In this document: piece by piece, positions 7,821-18,045 of the stretch
Position numbering within the stretch: the first letter of the stretch is position 1
How the letters are laid out: every line of letters begins with the position of its first letter
NCBI GenBank assembly: GCA_016706565.1
Contig: JADJJI010000001.1
Location: 434,001-498,000, forward strand
Length of the DNA: 64,000 nucleotides
DNA from: Piscinibacter sp.
GTDB taxonomy: Bacteria > Pseudomonadota > Gammaproteobacteria > Burkholderiales > Burkholderiaceae_C
Direction of reading: 5' to 3'
Program-made: the position numbers and the translations under genes
The notes under the pieces: model-generated
What the model was told of the DNA's origin: nothing
Database searches by the model: none
What the model saw: only the letters and a program-made list of their open reading frames with translations

Positions 7821-9953
7821 ATGGCCGAGATGAATTCGGAAAGCGCGAACGCAGGCGCCGGCATTGACCTGAGCCAGTTCTATCAGGTCTTCTTCGAGGA
7901 AGCGGGCGAGAACCTCGACCGCATGGAGCAGTTGCTGCTCGAAGTCGACATCGAGGCGGCCGACGACGAAGAGCTGAACTCGATCTTCCGCTGCGCGCAC
8001 TCGGTCAAGGGCGGCGCGGCCACCTTCGGCTTCAACGACGTGGCCGAGCTGACGCACCAGATGGAGACGCTGCTGGACAAGCTGCGCCGCCACGAGCTGC
8101 AGCCCACCGCCCCGATGGTCGACGTGCTGCTGGCCTCCGGCGATGCGCTGCGCGCGCAACTCGCACGCCACCAGGGATCCGGCGGCGCCGAGGTGGACAC
8201 CACCGAACTGCTGTTCAACATCCGCGCACTGGTGGCCGGCGAAGCGCCGCCGGTGCCGCTGGCCGCGGCCGTGCCGGTCGCGCAGGCCGCAGCCCCGGCC
8301 GCCGCAGCACCGGCCGCGGCGCCTGCCCAGCAGGCCCGCCAGCTGGAGTTGCGCGTCGGCCCCCTGGAGCAGCCCGAACAAGCCGACAACCTGATCGACC
8401 TGTTCAAGGAGATCACCGACCTGGGCACCATCGAGCCGATCGATGGCGGCCAGTCCAGCGACGGCATGCGTCGCTTCAAGATCACCACCACCAGCAGCGA
8501 CAGCGACCTGCTGGACCTGTTCACCTTCCACGTCGCCCGCGAGGCGGTGGCGCTGCTGCCGCTGGGCCCGGGCTACGGCTTTCACGCGGGCGCCCCTGGC
8601 GCCCCGGCAGAAGACCCGGCCGCCGCGGCCGACCTCGGCTACGGCTTCTTCGACGACGCGCCGGGCGCCCCCGGCTCGGCCGCTGCAAACGGCGCCGCAG
8701 CGCCCGCGACGTCGGCCACCCCGGCGGACACGGCCAAGCCGGTGGCCCGCCCTGCCGCCAAGGCCGAGAAGCCGGTGGCCGCGACGGTCGAGGCCTCGAC
8801 GCTTCGCGTCTCGGTCGAGAAGGTCGACCAGCTCATCAACCTGGTGGGCGAACTCGTCATCACCCAGGCCATGCTCGCGCAGAACAGCAAGAGCGTCGAC
8901 GCGGCGCTGTACCAGCAGATGGCCGCCGGCCTGGCCGACCTGGAGCGCAACACGCGGGACCTGCAGGAATCGGTGATGTCGATCCGCATGATCCCGATGT
9001 CGGTCGTCTTCAACCGCTTCCCGCGCATGCTGCGCGACCTCGCCGCCAAGCTCGGCAAGAAGGTCGAGTTCGTGACCCACGGCGAAGCCACCGAGCTCGA
9101 CAAGGGCCTGGTCGAGAAGATCACCGACCCGCTGACGCACCTGGTGCGCAACAGCTGCGACCACGGCATCGAATTGCCCGCCGAACGCCTGGCCAAGGGC
9201 AAGCCCGAGCACGGCACGATCACCCTCTCCGCCTCGCACCAGGGCGGCTCCATCGTCATCGAGGTGCGCGACGACGGCAAGGGCCTGTCGCGCGAGAAGT
9301 TGCTGAAGAAGGCCCGCGAGAAGGGCATCGACGCACCCGACTCGATGACCGACCAGGAGGTCTGGAGCCTGATCTTCGCCGCCGGCTTCTCCACCGCCGA
9401 GGTGGTGACCGACGTCTCCGGCCGCGGCGTCGGCATGGACGTGGTGAAGAAGAACATCCTCGGCCTGGGCGGCACCGTCGAGATCGACTCCGCCGAAGGC
9501 TACGGCATGAGCGTCAAGGTGCGCCTGCCGCTGACGCTGGCCATCATGGACGGCATGAGCGTGGGCGTGGGCGAGGAGTGCTACATCCTGCCGCTGTCGT
9601 CGGTGGTCGAGTCGTTCCAGGTGCAGCCCGGCATGATCCGCACGATCGGCGGCACCGGCCGCGTGGTCGAGGTGCGCGACGAGTACATGCCCGTGCTGGA
9701 GCTCGAGCGCATCTTCAACGTGCCGCGATTCGACTTCGAGAACGTCAGCGCCATCATGGTCGTGGTGGAAGCCGAGGGCGGCCGCGTCGCGCTGCTCGTC
9801 GACGAACTGCTCGGCCAGCAGCAGGTCGTGGTGAAGAACCTCGAGGCCAACTACCGACGCGTCGACGACGTGTCTGGCGCCACCATCATGGGCGACGGCC
9901 GCGTCGCGCTGATCCTCGACGTCGGCAGCCTGGTGCGCCGATCGCGCCACTGA
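7821..9953 (+). CDS. cheA: Chemotaxis histidine kinase CheA
   Basis: 710 residues with a GGGAG ribosome site. The P1 (Hpt) domain carries H60 in [17 protein letters not shown]-rich linker and a middle module (residues about 175-245) follow. A second Ala/Pro linker leads to the dimerisation domain ([20 protein letters not shown] near 330). The kinase domain has [23 protein letters not shown] and GRGVGMDVV, and the CheW-like P5 domain ends in [11 protein letters not shown]. All catalytic boxes look intact. It should phosphorylate CheY under control of the receptors and CheW encoded downstream. Confidence 0.95.
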   Translation: MAEMNSESANAGAGIDLSQFYQVFFEEAGENLDRMEQLLLEVDIEAADDEELNSIFRCAHSVKGGAATFGFNDVAELTHQMETLLDKLRRHELQPTAPMVDVLLASGDALRAQLARHQGSGGAEVDTTELLFNIRALVAGEAPPVPLAAAVPVAQAAAPAAAAPAAAPAQQARQLELRVGPLEQPEQADNLIDLFKEITDLGTIEPIDGGQSSDGMRRFKITTTSSDSDLLDLFTFHVAREAVALLPLGPGYGFHAGAPGAPAEDPAAAADLGYGFFDDAPGAPGSAAANGAAAPATSATPADTAKPVARPAAKAEKPVAATVEASTLRVSVEKVDQLINLVGELVITQAMLAQNSKSVDAALYQQMAAGLADLERNTRDLQESVMSIRMIPMSVVFNRFPRMLRDLAAKLGKKVEFVTHGEATELDKGLVEKITDPLTHLVRNSCDHGIELPAERLAKGKPEHGTITLSASHQGGSIVIEVRDDGKGLSREKLLKKAREKGIDAPDSMTDQEVWSLIFAAGFSTAEVVTDVSGRGVGMDVVKKNILGLGGTVEIDSAEGYGMSVKVRLPLTLAIMDGMSVGVGEECYILPLSSVVESFQVQPGMIRTIGGTGRVVEVRDEYMPVLELERIFNVPRFDFENVSAIMVVVEAEGGRVALLVDELLGQQQVVVKNLEANYRRVDDVSGATIMGDGRVALILDVGSLVRRSRH

Positions 9954-9979
9954 TCCCGATTCCTCTCGAGAGCCACTTC

Positions 9980-11737
9980 ATGAATCTCAACAACCTCAAG
10001 ATCGGCCGCCGCCTGGCACTCGGCTTCGCAGCCCTGCTGGCACTGATGGCGGGCATGTTCGCCGTCTCGTTCTGGCAGTTGTCGCTCAACACCCGGCACA
10101 GCCTGGAGGCCGAGGAGTACGACCGCCGCGCGGCCCTGGTCAGCGAGTGGACCGGGCTGACCGAGTTGAATGTCACCCGCGCTCTGGCCATCGCCAAGGC
10201 AGCGGGTCAGCCACAGGTCGAGCAGCACTTCGCCCCGCAGATGAAGGAAACCTCGGCGAAGATCTCCGAGATCCAGAAGGAACTCGAGACGATCATCGTC
10301 TCCGAGAAGGGCAAGGCTCTGATGGCCACGGTGTCCGACAAGCGCAGGATCTACATCGATCTGCGCAAGGACCTGATGGCCCTGCTCAAGAACGCCGACC
10401 CGCTGGCCGCCGAGACGCTGATGGTCAGCAAGGTGCTTCCTGCATCGCAGGAGTACATCGCCTCGATGCGCGCAACCCGCGAGTTCCAGCTCGCCCTCGC
10501 CGCCGAGCATGCCCAGGACGTGAAGAACGGGCTCGATCGCGCCAAGCTGATCCTGTCGGTGCTGCTGCTCAGCGGCCTGGCCGTGGGCAGCCTGATGGCC
10601 TGGTCGATCGCCCGCTCCGTGACCAGCCCGGTGCACGAGGCGGTGAAGGCCGCCGAGGTGATCGCTTCCGGCGACCTCTCGCACTCGGTGAGCTCGCAGC
10701 GCGGCGATGAACTCGGCGACCTGCTCCGCACCATCGGCCGCATGCAGGAATCGCTGCGCACGCTGGTCGGCCAGGTGCGCACCAGCACCGACAGCATCGG
10801 TACCGCCAGCGTCGAGATCGCCACCGGCAACCACGACCTCTCGGTGCGCACCGAGCAGACGGCGAGCAACCTGCAGCAGGCTGCCTCGTCGATGGAGCAG
10901 CTCAACGGCACCGTCAAGCAGAGCGCCGACTCGGCCCGCCAGGCCAACCAGCTCGCCGCTTCGGCCGCCGAAGTGGCGCAGCGCGGCGGCACGGTGGTCT
11001 CGCAGGTGGTCTCCACCATGGACGAGATCAATGCCAGCTCCAAGAAGATCGCCGACATCATCGGCGTCATCGACGGCATCGCCTTCCAGACCAACATCCT
11101 GGCGCTCAACGCCGCCGTCGAAGCCGCCCGCGCCGGCGAGCAGGGCCGCGGCTTCGCCGTCGTCGCCTCCGAGGTGCGCAGCCTGGCCCAGCGCTCGGCC
11201 GAAGCCGCCAAGGAGATCAAGGGCCTGATCGGCGCCAGCGTCGAGCGCGTGGAGGCCGGCTCCAAGCTCGTCGCCGACGCCGGACAGACCATGGGCGAGA
11301 TCGTCGGCTCGGTGCAGCGTGTCTCCGACATCATCGGCGAGATCACCGCCGCCGCCGCCGAGCAGAGCGACGGCATCGGCCAGGTCAACACCGCCGTCAC
11401 CCAGCTCGACCAGATGACGCAGCAGAACGCCGCCCTCGTCGAACAGTCCGCCGCCGCCGCCGAATCGCTCAAGGACCAGGCCGTGCGCCTCGCGCAGGTG
11501 GTCGGGAGCTTCCGCCTGGCCGGCAACGCCAACGTCGCGCCGCCCCAGGCCAGCATGTCCGCGCACTTGCCCGTCGCCCGCGCGCGGGTGACCGCGCCGA
11601 CACCGAAAGCTGCGCCGCCGAAGCCCGCACCGCTGAAGGCCGCGTCACCGAAGGCCGTGCCGCAACCCGCACCGCGTCCCTCTCCGAATCCCATCGCAAG
11701 CACCGCAGCCGTATCCGGTGATTGGGAAACCTTTTGA
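9980..11737 (+). CDS. Methyl-accepting chemotaxis protein 1 (with CheR-docking tail)
   Basis: 585 residues from ATG 9980, 26 bases after cheA. A first membrane helix (about 12-33), a periplasmic four-helix-bundle-type sensor and a second helix (about 195-215) are followed by HAMP and the MA signalling domain. The hairpin tip is present ([20 protein letters not shown]). A long Ala/Pro/Lys-rich linker of about 60 residues ends in GDWETF, a variant of the NWETF pentapeptide that tethers CheR/CheB; the other receptors here lack it. The MA-domain DNA is almost identical to that of the next receptors. Ligand unknown. Confidence 0.93.
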   Translation: MNLNNLKIGRRLALGFAALLALMAGMFAVSFWQLSLNTRHSLEAEEYDRRAALVSEWTGLTELNVTRALAIAKAAGQPQVEQHFAPQMKETSAKISEIQKELETIIVSEKGKALMATVSDKRRIYIDLRKDLMALLKNADPLAAETLMVSKVLPASQEYIASMRATREFQLALAAEHAQDVKNGLDRAKLILSVLLLSGLAVGSLMAWSIARSVTSPVHEAVKAAEVIASGDLSHSVSSQRGDELGDLLRTIGRMQESLRTLVGQVRTSTDSIGTASVEIATGNHDLSVRTEQTASNLQQAASSMEQLNGTVKQSADSARQANQLAASAAEVAQRGGTVVSQVVSTMDEINASSKKIADIIGVIDGIAFQTNILALNAAVEAARAGEQGRGFAVVASEVRSLAQRSAEAAKEIKGLIGASVERVEAGSKLVADAGQTMGEIVGSVQRVSDIIGEITAAAAEQSDGIGQVNTAVTQLDQMTQQNAALVEQSAAAAESLKDQAVRLAQVVGSFRLAGNANVAPPQASMSAHLPVARARVTAPTPKAAPPKPAPLKAASPKAVPQPAPRPSPNPIASTAAVSGDWETF

Positions 11738-11765
11738 TCACAGCTTCACTTCTCACGGCGGCCCC

Positions 11766-13337
11766 ATGAACTTCCAGACCCTGCTTCGCGGCTTCACCAT
11801 TCGCACCCGCATGCTCGGCGCCATCCTGATGGTCATCGGGCTGTTCCTGCTGGTCGGCGCCACCGCGCTGTGGGGGGGCGGCCGGCTGAAGTCGCTGAAC
11901 AGCGAGTTCATGGACCACTCGGTGCACGAGATCGCCACCGTCGGCGAACTGCGCGCCACGGCAGGCGAGCTGCGCCGCCACGAGAAGAACATGGTGATCG
12001 ACTACGAGGACGGCGTGGCCGTGCTCAAGCACCGCGAGGCCTGGGTGGCCACGGCGCAGGCGCTGAAGAAATCGTTCGAGGCCATGCTCGAGGGCGAGGA
12101 AGACGAGGACAACCCGATCGCCCGCGAGGCCATCAAGAGCCTGGAAGCGTATGTCGTCGAATCGAAGCCCGTGCTCGATGCAGTGCAGAACGGCGCCTTC
12201 GACACTGCCAAGGTGGCCGACAAGCGCCTGGACAAGGCCAAGGCGCATGTGACCGCCGTCGAGAAGCACATCGAACAGATCGGCAAGATCGTGCGCGACG
12301 AAGTCAAGGACCGGCAGGCGGAGTTCGCGGACGCGATGACGACGACGCTCTATGCCTTCGCGGCCACGCTCGGCTTCGCGCTGGTGCTGGTGGTGCCGCT
12401 GACGTTGCTGAATTCGCGCTCGATCGTGCAGCCGGTCGAACATGCCCGGCAGATCGCCCAGGCCATCGCCTCGGGTGACCTCACGCGCCGCATCACCATG
12501 GAAGGCCGCGACGAGGCCAGCGCGCTGCTCGAATCGCTGAACCAGATGCAGGACTTCCTGCGCACGCTGGTCGGCCAGGTGCGCGTCAGCGGCGAGAGCA
12601 TCGGCACGGCCAGTGCCGAGATCGCTTCCGGCAATCAGGATCTTTCCGCGCGCACCGAACAGGCGGCGAGCAACCTGCAGCAGACCGCGAGTTCGGTCGA
12701 GCAGCTCAACGGCACCGTCAAGCAGAGCGCCGACTCGGCCCGCCAGGCCAACCAGCTCGCTGCGTCCGCTGCCGAAGTCGCCCAGCGCGGCGGCTCCGTC
12801 GTCTCGCAGGTGGTCTCCACCATGGACGAGATCAACGCCAGCTCCAAGAAGATCGCCGACATCATCGGCGTGATCGACGGCATCGCCTTCCAGACCAACA
12901 TCCTGGCGCTCAACGCCGCCGTCGAAGCCGCCCGTGCCGGCGAGCAGGGCCGCGGCTTCGCCGTCGTCGCCTCCGAGGTGCGCAGCCTGGCCCAGCGCTC
13001 GGCCGAAGCCGCCAAGGAGATCAAGGGCCTGATCGGCGCCAGCGTCGAGCGCGTGGAGGCCGGCTCCAAGCTCGTCGCCGACGCCGGACAGACCATGGGC
13101 GAGATCGTCGGCTCGGTGCAGCGTGTCTCCGACATCATCGGCGAGATCACCGCCGCCGCCGCCGAGCAGAGCGACGGCATCGGCCAGGTCAACACCGCCG
13201 TCACCCAGCTCGACCAGATGACGCAGCAGAACGCCGCCCTCGTCGAACAGTCCGCCGCCGCCGCCGAATCGCTCAAGGATCAGGCCATGCGCCTGAACCA
13301 GGTGGTCGGCACCTTCCGCGTGCACGCGGCCGCCTGA
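11766..13337 (+). CDS. Methyl-accepting chemotaxis protein 2
   Basis: 523 residues. ATG 11766 ([17 protein letters not shown]) is preferred over upstream in-frame starts that overlap receptor 1. Two membrane helices (about 18-38 and 195-215) flank a periplasmic four-helix-bundle-type sensor containing [13 protein letters not shown], the R-R-x-E-K-N-M region common in 4HB receptors. HAMP and MA domains follow. From about 12650 onwards the DNA is nearly identical to receptors 1 and 3. The protein ends in FRVHAAA, without a CheR-docking pentapeptide. cheW starts 37 bases later. Confidence 0.93.
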   Translation: MNFQTLLRGFTIRTRMLGAILMVIGLFLLVGATALWGGGRLKSLNSEFMDHSVHEIATVGELRATAGELRRHEKNMVIDYEDGVAVLKHREAWVATAQALKKSFEAMLEGEEDEDNPIAREAIKSLEAYVVESKPVLDAVQNGAFDTAKVADKRLDKAKAHVTAVEKHIEQIGKIVRDEVKDRQAEFADAMTTTLYAFAATLGFALVLVVPLTLLNSRSIVQPVEHARQIAQAIASGDLTRRITMEGRDEASALLESLNQMQDFLRTLVGQVRVSGESIGTASAEIASGNQDLSARTEQAASNLQQTASSVEQLNGTVKQSADSARQANQLAASAAEVAQRGGSVVSQVVSTMDEINASSKKIADIIGVIDGIAFQTNILALNAAVEAARAGEQGRGFAVVASEVRSLAQRSAEAAKEIKGLIGASVERVEAGSKLVADAGQTMGEIVGSVQRVSDIIGEITAAAAEQSDGIGQVNTAVTQLDQMTQQNAALVEQSAAAAESLKDQAMRLNQVVGTFRVHAAA

Positions 13338-13374
13338 CCCCGCATCCCTTTACCCCAGCCCAGCGAGATTCAAC

Positions 13375-13899
13375 ATGGACATGATCACAGACGCAAAGCA
13401 CGTGGCCCAGCACGAGGCCGCCCGCGCCCAGGCCCACGCCGGCGGCGAGTTCCTGACCTTCCGCCTGGGCGAGGAGGAGTACGGCATCGACATCCTGCGC
13501 GTGCAGGAGATCCGCTCCTACGAGCAGCCCACCCGCATCGCCAACGCACCCTCCTTCATCAAGGGTGTCGTCAATCTTCGCGGCGTCATCGTCCCCATCG
13601 TCGACCTGCGCATGAAGCTGGGCTGCGATTCGGCCGAGTACAACACCTTCACCGTCGTCATCGTCCTGAACGTCAAGGGCCGCGTCGTCGGCGCCGTCGT
13701 CGACTCCGTCTCCGACGTGCTCGAACTCTCCCGCGACTCCATCAAGCCCGCTCCCGAGATGTCTTCCGCCGTCGACGCAGGCTTCATCACCGGCATCGGC
13801 GCCGTCAAGAACGGCGACGCGGAGCGCATGCTCATCCTCATGGACATCGAGTCCCTCATGGCCAGCGCCGAAATGGGCCTGATCACCGAGCTCCACTGA
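13375..13899 (+). CDS. cheW: Chemotaxis coupling protein CheW (copy 1)
   Basis: 174 residues. A CheW fold is shown by [52 protein letters not shown] and [17 protein letters not shown]. It couples CheA to the receptors. It follows receptor 2 by 37 bases and precedes the Cache gene by 19. From about codon 24 its DNA is almost the same as the frameshifted copy at 16047-16579, so it serves as the reference for that lesion. Confidence 0.95.
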   Translation: MDMITDAKHVAQHEAARAQAHAGGEFLTFRLGEEEYGIDILRVQEIRSYEQPTRIANAPSFIKGVVNLRGVIVPIVDLRMKLGCDSAEYNTFTVVIVLNVKGRVVGAVVDSVSDVLELSRDSIKPAPEMSSAVDAGFITGIGAVKNGDAERMLILMDIESLMASAEMGLITELH

Positions 13900-13918
13900 C
13901 AGCGAAAGGAAATCCACC

Positions 13919-14374
13919 ATGAAGTTTCGTCACCTCAGCCTCGCCCTGCTGGGCGCCTCGCTCGCCGCCTCCACGATCGCCAAGGAAGGCAACGCCACCG
14001 CCGCGGAGGCGACCGCCATGGTCAAGAAGGGTATCGCCTTCATCAAGTCCAACGGCAAGGACAAGGGTTATGCCGAGATCAGCAACAAGGCCGGGCAATT
14101 CACCGACCGCGACCTCTACCTCGTCGTCTACGGCCTGGACGGAACGGTGCGCGCCCACGGTGCGAACGAGAAGATGATCGGCAAGAACCTCATCGAGCTC
14201 AAGGACGTGGACGGCAAGCCCTTCGTCAAGGAGCGTGTCGAGCTGGCGCAGAGCAAGGGAACGTTCTGGCAGGACTACAAGTTCACCAACCCGGTGAGCA
14301 AGAAGATCGAGCCCAAGAGCATGTACTGCGAGAAGCTGGAAGACGCCGCGGTGTGCGGCGGCATCTACAAGTAA
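13919..14374 (+). CDS. Free-standing periplasmic Cache-domain protein
   Basis: 151 residues with a Sec signal peptide ([21 protein letters not shown]) and no membrane anchor or signalling domain. The mature part is a single Cache domain: [21 protein letters not shown] helix, [41 protein letters not shown] and a C-terminal [17 protein letters not shown]. Two Cys near the end ([13 protein letters not shown]) may form a disulfide. AAAGGA precedes the start at good spacing. Its place between cheW and a receptor suggests a soluble sensor or ligand carrier that works with a receptor; this is inference. Confidence 0.82.
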   Translation: MKFRHLSLALLGASLAASTIAKEGNATAAEATAMVKKGIAFIKSNGKDKGYAEISNKAGQFTDRDLYLVVYGLDGTVRAHGANEKMIGKNLIELKDVDGKPFVKERVELAQSKGTFWQDYKFTNPVSKKIEPKSMYCEKLEDAAVCGGIYK

Positions 14375-14420
14375 GCCCCGGCGTGCAGCAGGCACGCCGC
14401 CCTCGTCTGCCGGAGCCTCG

Positions 14421-15970
14421 ATGAAACTCGGTTCGAAACTGCTTGCGGCGCCGCTGCTCACTGCGCTGGTGGTGTTCTGCGTCGGCCAGGTCAACACCTG
14501 GATGACGGCGCGCGAAGCCAGCGCCAATCAGGAAGGCTTCAAGAGCAGTTTCGAGACCTTCCGAACCCTCAGCAGCCTGCAGGAAAAGCTCGGGCAGACG
14601 CACTCGGGCGTGTACCGCACGGTCGCGCTGATGGCGTCGCTGGACGACGCGAAGGTCAAGGCCTTCCGCGCCGACCTGGCCAGCCAGGTGGCCGGCATCA
14701 AGCGCGTCACGGCCACGGTGATCAGCGACGGCGACGTCGACGCGTCACTGAAGGAGTCGGTGGCACAGGCTGCGAAGCAGATGGACAGGTACCTCGCGCA
14801 GGCCGACTCGGCGATCGACCTGTCCTCGGTCGATCCGAATACCGGCATTGCCGCGCTGCGCGGCGCCGACGAATCGTTCGACGCTCTGTCGAAGACCTTC
14901 GGCGCCATCCTGACGCGCCTGGATGCGCGCTCGTCGGAGGGGCTGGCCGCGTCCAACCAGCGCACCCGGAACCTGACGCTGCTGCTCGCGGCTGCGGGAC
15001 TGGCGGCTGCCGGCGCTGCGGTGTGGCTGTCCTGGCTGATGCAGCGGCGGCTGGTCGGAGAGCTTCAGCGCGCGGGCGAAGTGGCCACGGCCGTTGCCGC
15101 GGGCAACCTGACGGTCGACGCCACGTCATCGCGCGCCGACGAGGTCGGCGACCTGCTGCGCGCGCTCGCCACCATGAACCACCAGCTGTCGGATTCGATG
15201 CGCACCGTGCTCGAGTCCTCGTCCTCCATCCGCACGGCCAGCGCCGAGATCGCCAGCGGCAACCAGGACCTGAGCACACGCACCGAACAGGCGGCGAGCA
15301 ACCTGCAGCAGACCGCGAGTTCGGTCGAGCAGCTCAACGGCACCGTCAAGCAGAGCGCCGACTCGGCCCGCCAGGCCAACCAGCTCGCTGCGTCCGCTGC
15401 CGAAGTCGCTCAGCGCGGCGGCTCCGTCGTCTCGCAGGTGGTCTCCACCATGGACGAGATCAACGCCAGCTCCAAGAAGATCGCCGACATCATCGGCGTG
15501 ATCGACGGCATCGCCTTCCAGACCAACATCCTGGCGCTGAACGCCGCGGTGGAAGCCGCCCGCGCCGGCGAGCAGGGCCGCGGCTTCGCCGTCGTCGCCT
15601 CCGAGGTGCGCAGCCTGGCCCAGCGCTCGGCCGAAGCCGCCAAGGAGATCAAGGGCCTGATCGGCGCCAGCGTCGAGCGCGTGGAGGCCGGCTCAAGCTC
15701 GTCGCCGACGCCGGACAGACCATGGGCGAGATCGTCGGCTCGGTGCAGCGTGTCTCCGACATCATCGGCGAAATCACCGCCGCCGCCGCCGAGCAGAGCG
15801 ACGGCATCGGCCAGGTCAACACCGCCGTCACCCAGCTCGACCAGATGACGCAGCAGAACGCCGCCCTCGTCGAACAGTCCGCCGCCGCCGCCGAATCGCT
15901 CAAGGATCAGGCGGACCGTCTGACCCAGGTGGTCGGCGGCTTCAGGCTGGCCACGCGCGCCCACGCCTGA
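14421..15970 (+). pseudogene. Methyl-accepting chemotaxis protein 3, one-base frameshift
   Basis: Start ATG 14421. The N-terminal part is a 4HB-type receptor (helix at about 8-25, periplasmic bundle, second helix at about 190-212), then HAMP and MA domains. Where receptors 1, 2 and 4 read GGCTCCAAGCTC, this gene reads GGCTCAAGCTC at 15690-15700: one C is missing after 15694. The frame then runs into an unrelated tail ending at 15848, while the true frame continues to 15970 ([11 protein letters not shown] ... ATRAHA). Without the deletion it would be about 516 residues. The lesion removes the distal half of the MA domain. It may be a real mutation or a consensus error in a repeated region. Confidence 0.85.
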
Positions 15971-15998
15971 TCGCCGGGCTTCAGCCGGAGAGCGGCCG

Positions 15999-16006
15999 GC
16001 CGATAA
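15999..16006 (+). promoter_or_regulatory. Possible FliA-type -10 element before cheW copy 2
   Basis: GCCGATAA matches the sigma-28 -10 consensus at all eight positions, 40 bases upstream of the second cheW start. The -35 position 15 bases upstream reads TTCA against TAAA, so only the -10 half is convincing. Confidence 0.35.
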
Positions 16007-16046
16007 GGCGTAAGAACCCGTTCAACTTCCGCACCGAGACCAGCCC

Positions 16047-16579
16047 ATGGACATGATCACCGACGCCCAGCAAGTGGCAAAGCACGAAGCGGCCCGCGAA
16101 GCCGCACAGGCCGGCCACGCCGGCGGCGAGTTCCTGACCTTCCGCCTGGGCGAGGAGGAATACGGCATCGACATCCTGCGCGTGCAGGAGATCCGCTCCT
16201 ACGAGCAGCCCACCCGCATCGCCAACGCACCCTCCTTCATCAAGGGTGTGGTCAACCTGCGCGGCGTCATCGTCCCCATCGTCGACCTGCGCATGAAGCT
16301 GGGTTGCGACTCGGCCGAGTACAACACCTTCACCGTCGTCATCGTCCTGAACGTCAAGGGCCGTGTCGTCGGCGCCGTCGTCGACTCCGTCTCCGACGTG
16401 CTCGAACTCTCCGCGACTCCATCAAGCCCGCTCCCGAGATGTCTTCCGCCGTCGACGCAGGCTTCATCACCGGCATCGGCGCCGTCAAGAACGGCGACGC
16501 GGAGCGCATGCTCATCCTCATGGACATCGAGTCCCTCATGGCCAGCGCCGAAATGGGCCTGATCGACCAGAGCCGCTAG
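16047..16579 (+). pseudogene. cheW: Chemotaxis coupling protein CheW (copy 2), one-base frameshift
   Basis: Start ATG 16047. It differs from copy 1 mainly in its first 25 codons. Copy 1 reads GAACTCTCCCGCGACTCC, whereas this copy reads GAACTCTCCGCGACTCC around 16405-16420: one C of a CCC run is missing. The frame is lost after residue 122 (VSDVLELS); the original frame continues to 16579 with [16 protein letters not shown] and ends IDQSR. A repaired protein would be about 177 residues. The lesion removes the last third of the CheW fold. It may be real or a homopolymer sequencing error. Confidence 0.85.
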
Positions 16580-16605
16580 TCCAGCCTCCATCGTCAAGGG
16601 ACACC

Positions 16606-18036
16606 ATGAGCTCTCACGTTTCCTCTTCGCAGGCGGCCGCCACATCCCTCGGCCGCACCGCCGACCTGATCATGCTGGGCACGCTGCTGGTCTACTCGGC
16701 CGCGGCCCTGGCCATCGGCTCCTACTATGGCTCGCCGGGCCTCGCCGCGGGCATCTCCCTGCTGCTGCTGCTTGTCGGCGGCGCGGTGTTCTCCGGCTCC
16801 GCCGGCTCAGGCCTGTCGCGCAACGTTCTCGCGCTGTGCCTGTCGGCGGCCGTGGCACTGCACATCCACCTCGGGCGCGGCACGCTGGAGTTCCACTTCG
16901 GCGTGTTCGTCACGCTGGCGCTGCTGCTGGTCTACCGCGACTGGCGGCCAATCGTCGTGACGGCGGCCTTCTTCGCCGTGCACCATGTCGCCTTCGACCG
17001 CATGCAGGCTGCCGGCATGGGCGTGTACTGCACGCCGGAACCCAACTTCCTGAAGATCGTCATGCACGCCGGTTACGTGGTGCTGCAGACGGCACTCGAG
17101 GTGTTGATCGCCGTGCGCATGGCCGCCATTGCCCGACAGGGCGACGAACTCGGCGTGCTGATGGGCGAAATCGATGCGAACGGCCAGATCTCGCTGGACC
17201 TCGGCCATGTGCCGGCCACCACGGCCGGTGCCCTGGCCCTCAAGCAGGCCCTGGGCCGCGTGCAGCAGACGCTGCTGCAGGTGCGTGCCTCGGCGGGCAG
17301 CGTCACCACCGCCAGCGACGAGATCGCCAGCGGCAACCACGACCTGAGCTCGCGCACGGAGCAGGCCGCCAGCAGCCTGCAGCAGACCGCCAGCGCGATG
17401 GAACAGCTCACCGCCACGGTGCGCAACAGCGCCGAATCGGCACGCCAGGCGAACCAGCTCGCCGCTTCGGCCGCCGAGGTGGCGCAGCGCGGCGGCACGG
17501 TGGTCTCGCAGGTGGTCTCCACCATGGACGAGATCAACGCCAGCTCCAAGAAGATCGCCGACATCATCGGCGTGATCGACGGCATTGCCTTCCAGACCAA
17601 CATCCTGGCGCTGAACGCCGCGGTCGAAGCCGCCCGCGCCGGCGAACAGGGCCGCGGCTTCGCCGTCGTCGCCTCCGAGGTGCGCAGCCTGGCCCAGCGC
17701 TCGGCCGAGGCCGCCAAGGAGATCAAGGGCCTGATCGGCGCCAGCGTCGAACGCGTGGACGCCGGCTCCAAGCTCGTCGCCGACGCCGGACAGACCATGG
17801 GCGAGATCGTCGGCTCGGTCAAGCGCGTGAGCGACGTGATCGGCGAGATCACGGTCGCCTCGGGCGAGCAGAGCGACGGCATCGGCCAGGTCAACACCGC
17901 CGTCACCCAGCTCGACCAGATGACGCAGCAGAACGCCGCCCTGGTCGAGGAATCGACGGCGGCCGCCGAGAGCCTGCGCACCCAGGCGCAGAAGCTGGCG
18001 CAGGCGCTGGCGGGCTTCCGCCTCGCCGCGGCCTGA
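16606..18036 (+). CDS. Methyl-accepting chemotaxis protein 4, polytopic sensor
   Basis: 476 residues from ATG 16606, preceded by AAGGGAC. Unlike the other receptors, the first 190 residues form about six membrane helices with short loops and no periplasmic domain. The region contains [22 protein letters not shown] and [12 protein letters not shown]: several His residues in or near helices that could bind a metal or cofactor. No clear HAMP is seen; a short coiled segment leads to the MA domain, complete with [17 protein letters not shown]. From about 17450 its DNA converges with receptors 1-3. It probably senses a membrane-linked or intracellular state, but the signal is unknown. Confidence 0.88.
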   Translation: MSSHVSSSQAAATSLGRTADLIMLGTLLVYSAAALAIGSYYGSPGLAAGISLLLLLVGGAVFSGSAGSGLSRNVLALCLSAAVALHIHLGRGTLEFHFGVFVTLALLLVYRDWRPIVVTAAFFAVHHVAFDRMQAAGMGVYCTPEPNFLKIVMHAGYVVLQTALEVLIAVRMAAIARQGDELGVLMGEIDANGQISLDLGHVPATTAGALALKQALGRVQQTLLQVRASAGSVTTASDEIASGNHDLSSRTEQAASSLQQTASAMEQLTATVRNSAESARQANQLAASAAEVAQRGGTVVSQVVSTMDEINASSKKIADIIGVIDGIAFQTNILALNAAVEAARAGEQGRGFAVVASEVRSLAQRSAEAAKEIKGLIGASVERVDAGSKLVADAGQTMGEIVGSVKRVSDVIGEITVASGEQSDGIGQVNTAVTQLDQMTQQNAALVEESTAAAESLRTQAQKLAQALAGFRLAAA

Positions 18037-18045
18037 AACAGCAGC

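Noticed and set aside
7761-9950. 729-codon open frame antisense to cheA
   Set aside because: Composition is the codon shadow of cheA (His/Ala/Gly/Val/Leu rich, no domains) and it covers the real gene almost exactly.
14380-14398. Hairpin GGCGTGC/GCACGCC between the Cache gene and receptor 3, considered as a terminator
   Set aside because: Seven-base stem without a T run; may be a weak attenuator, not enough to call.
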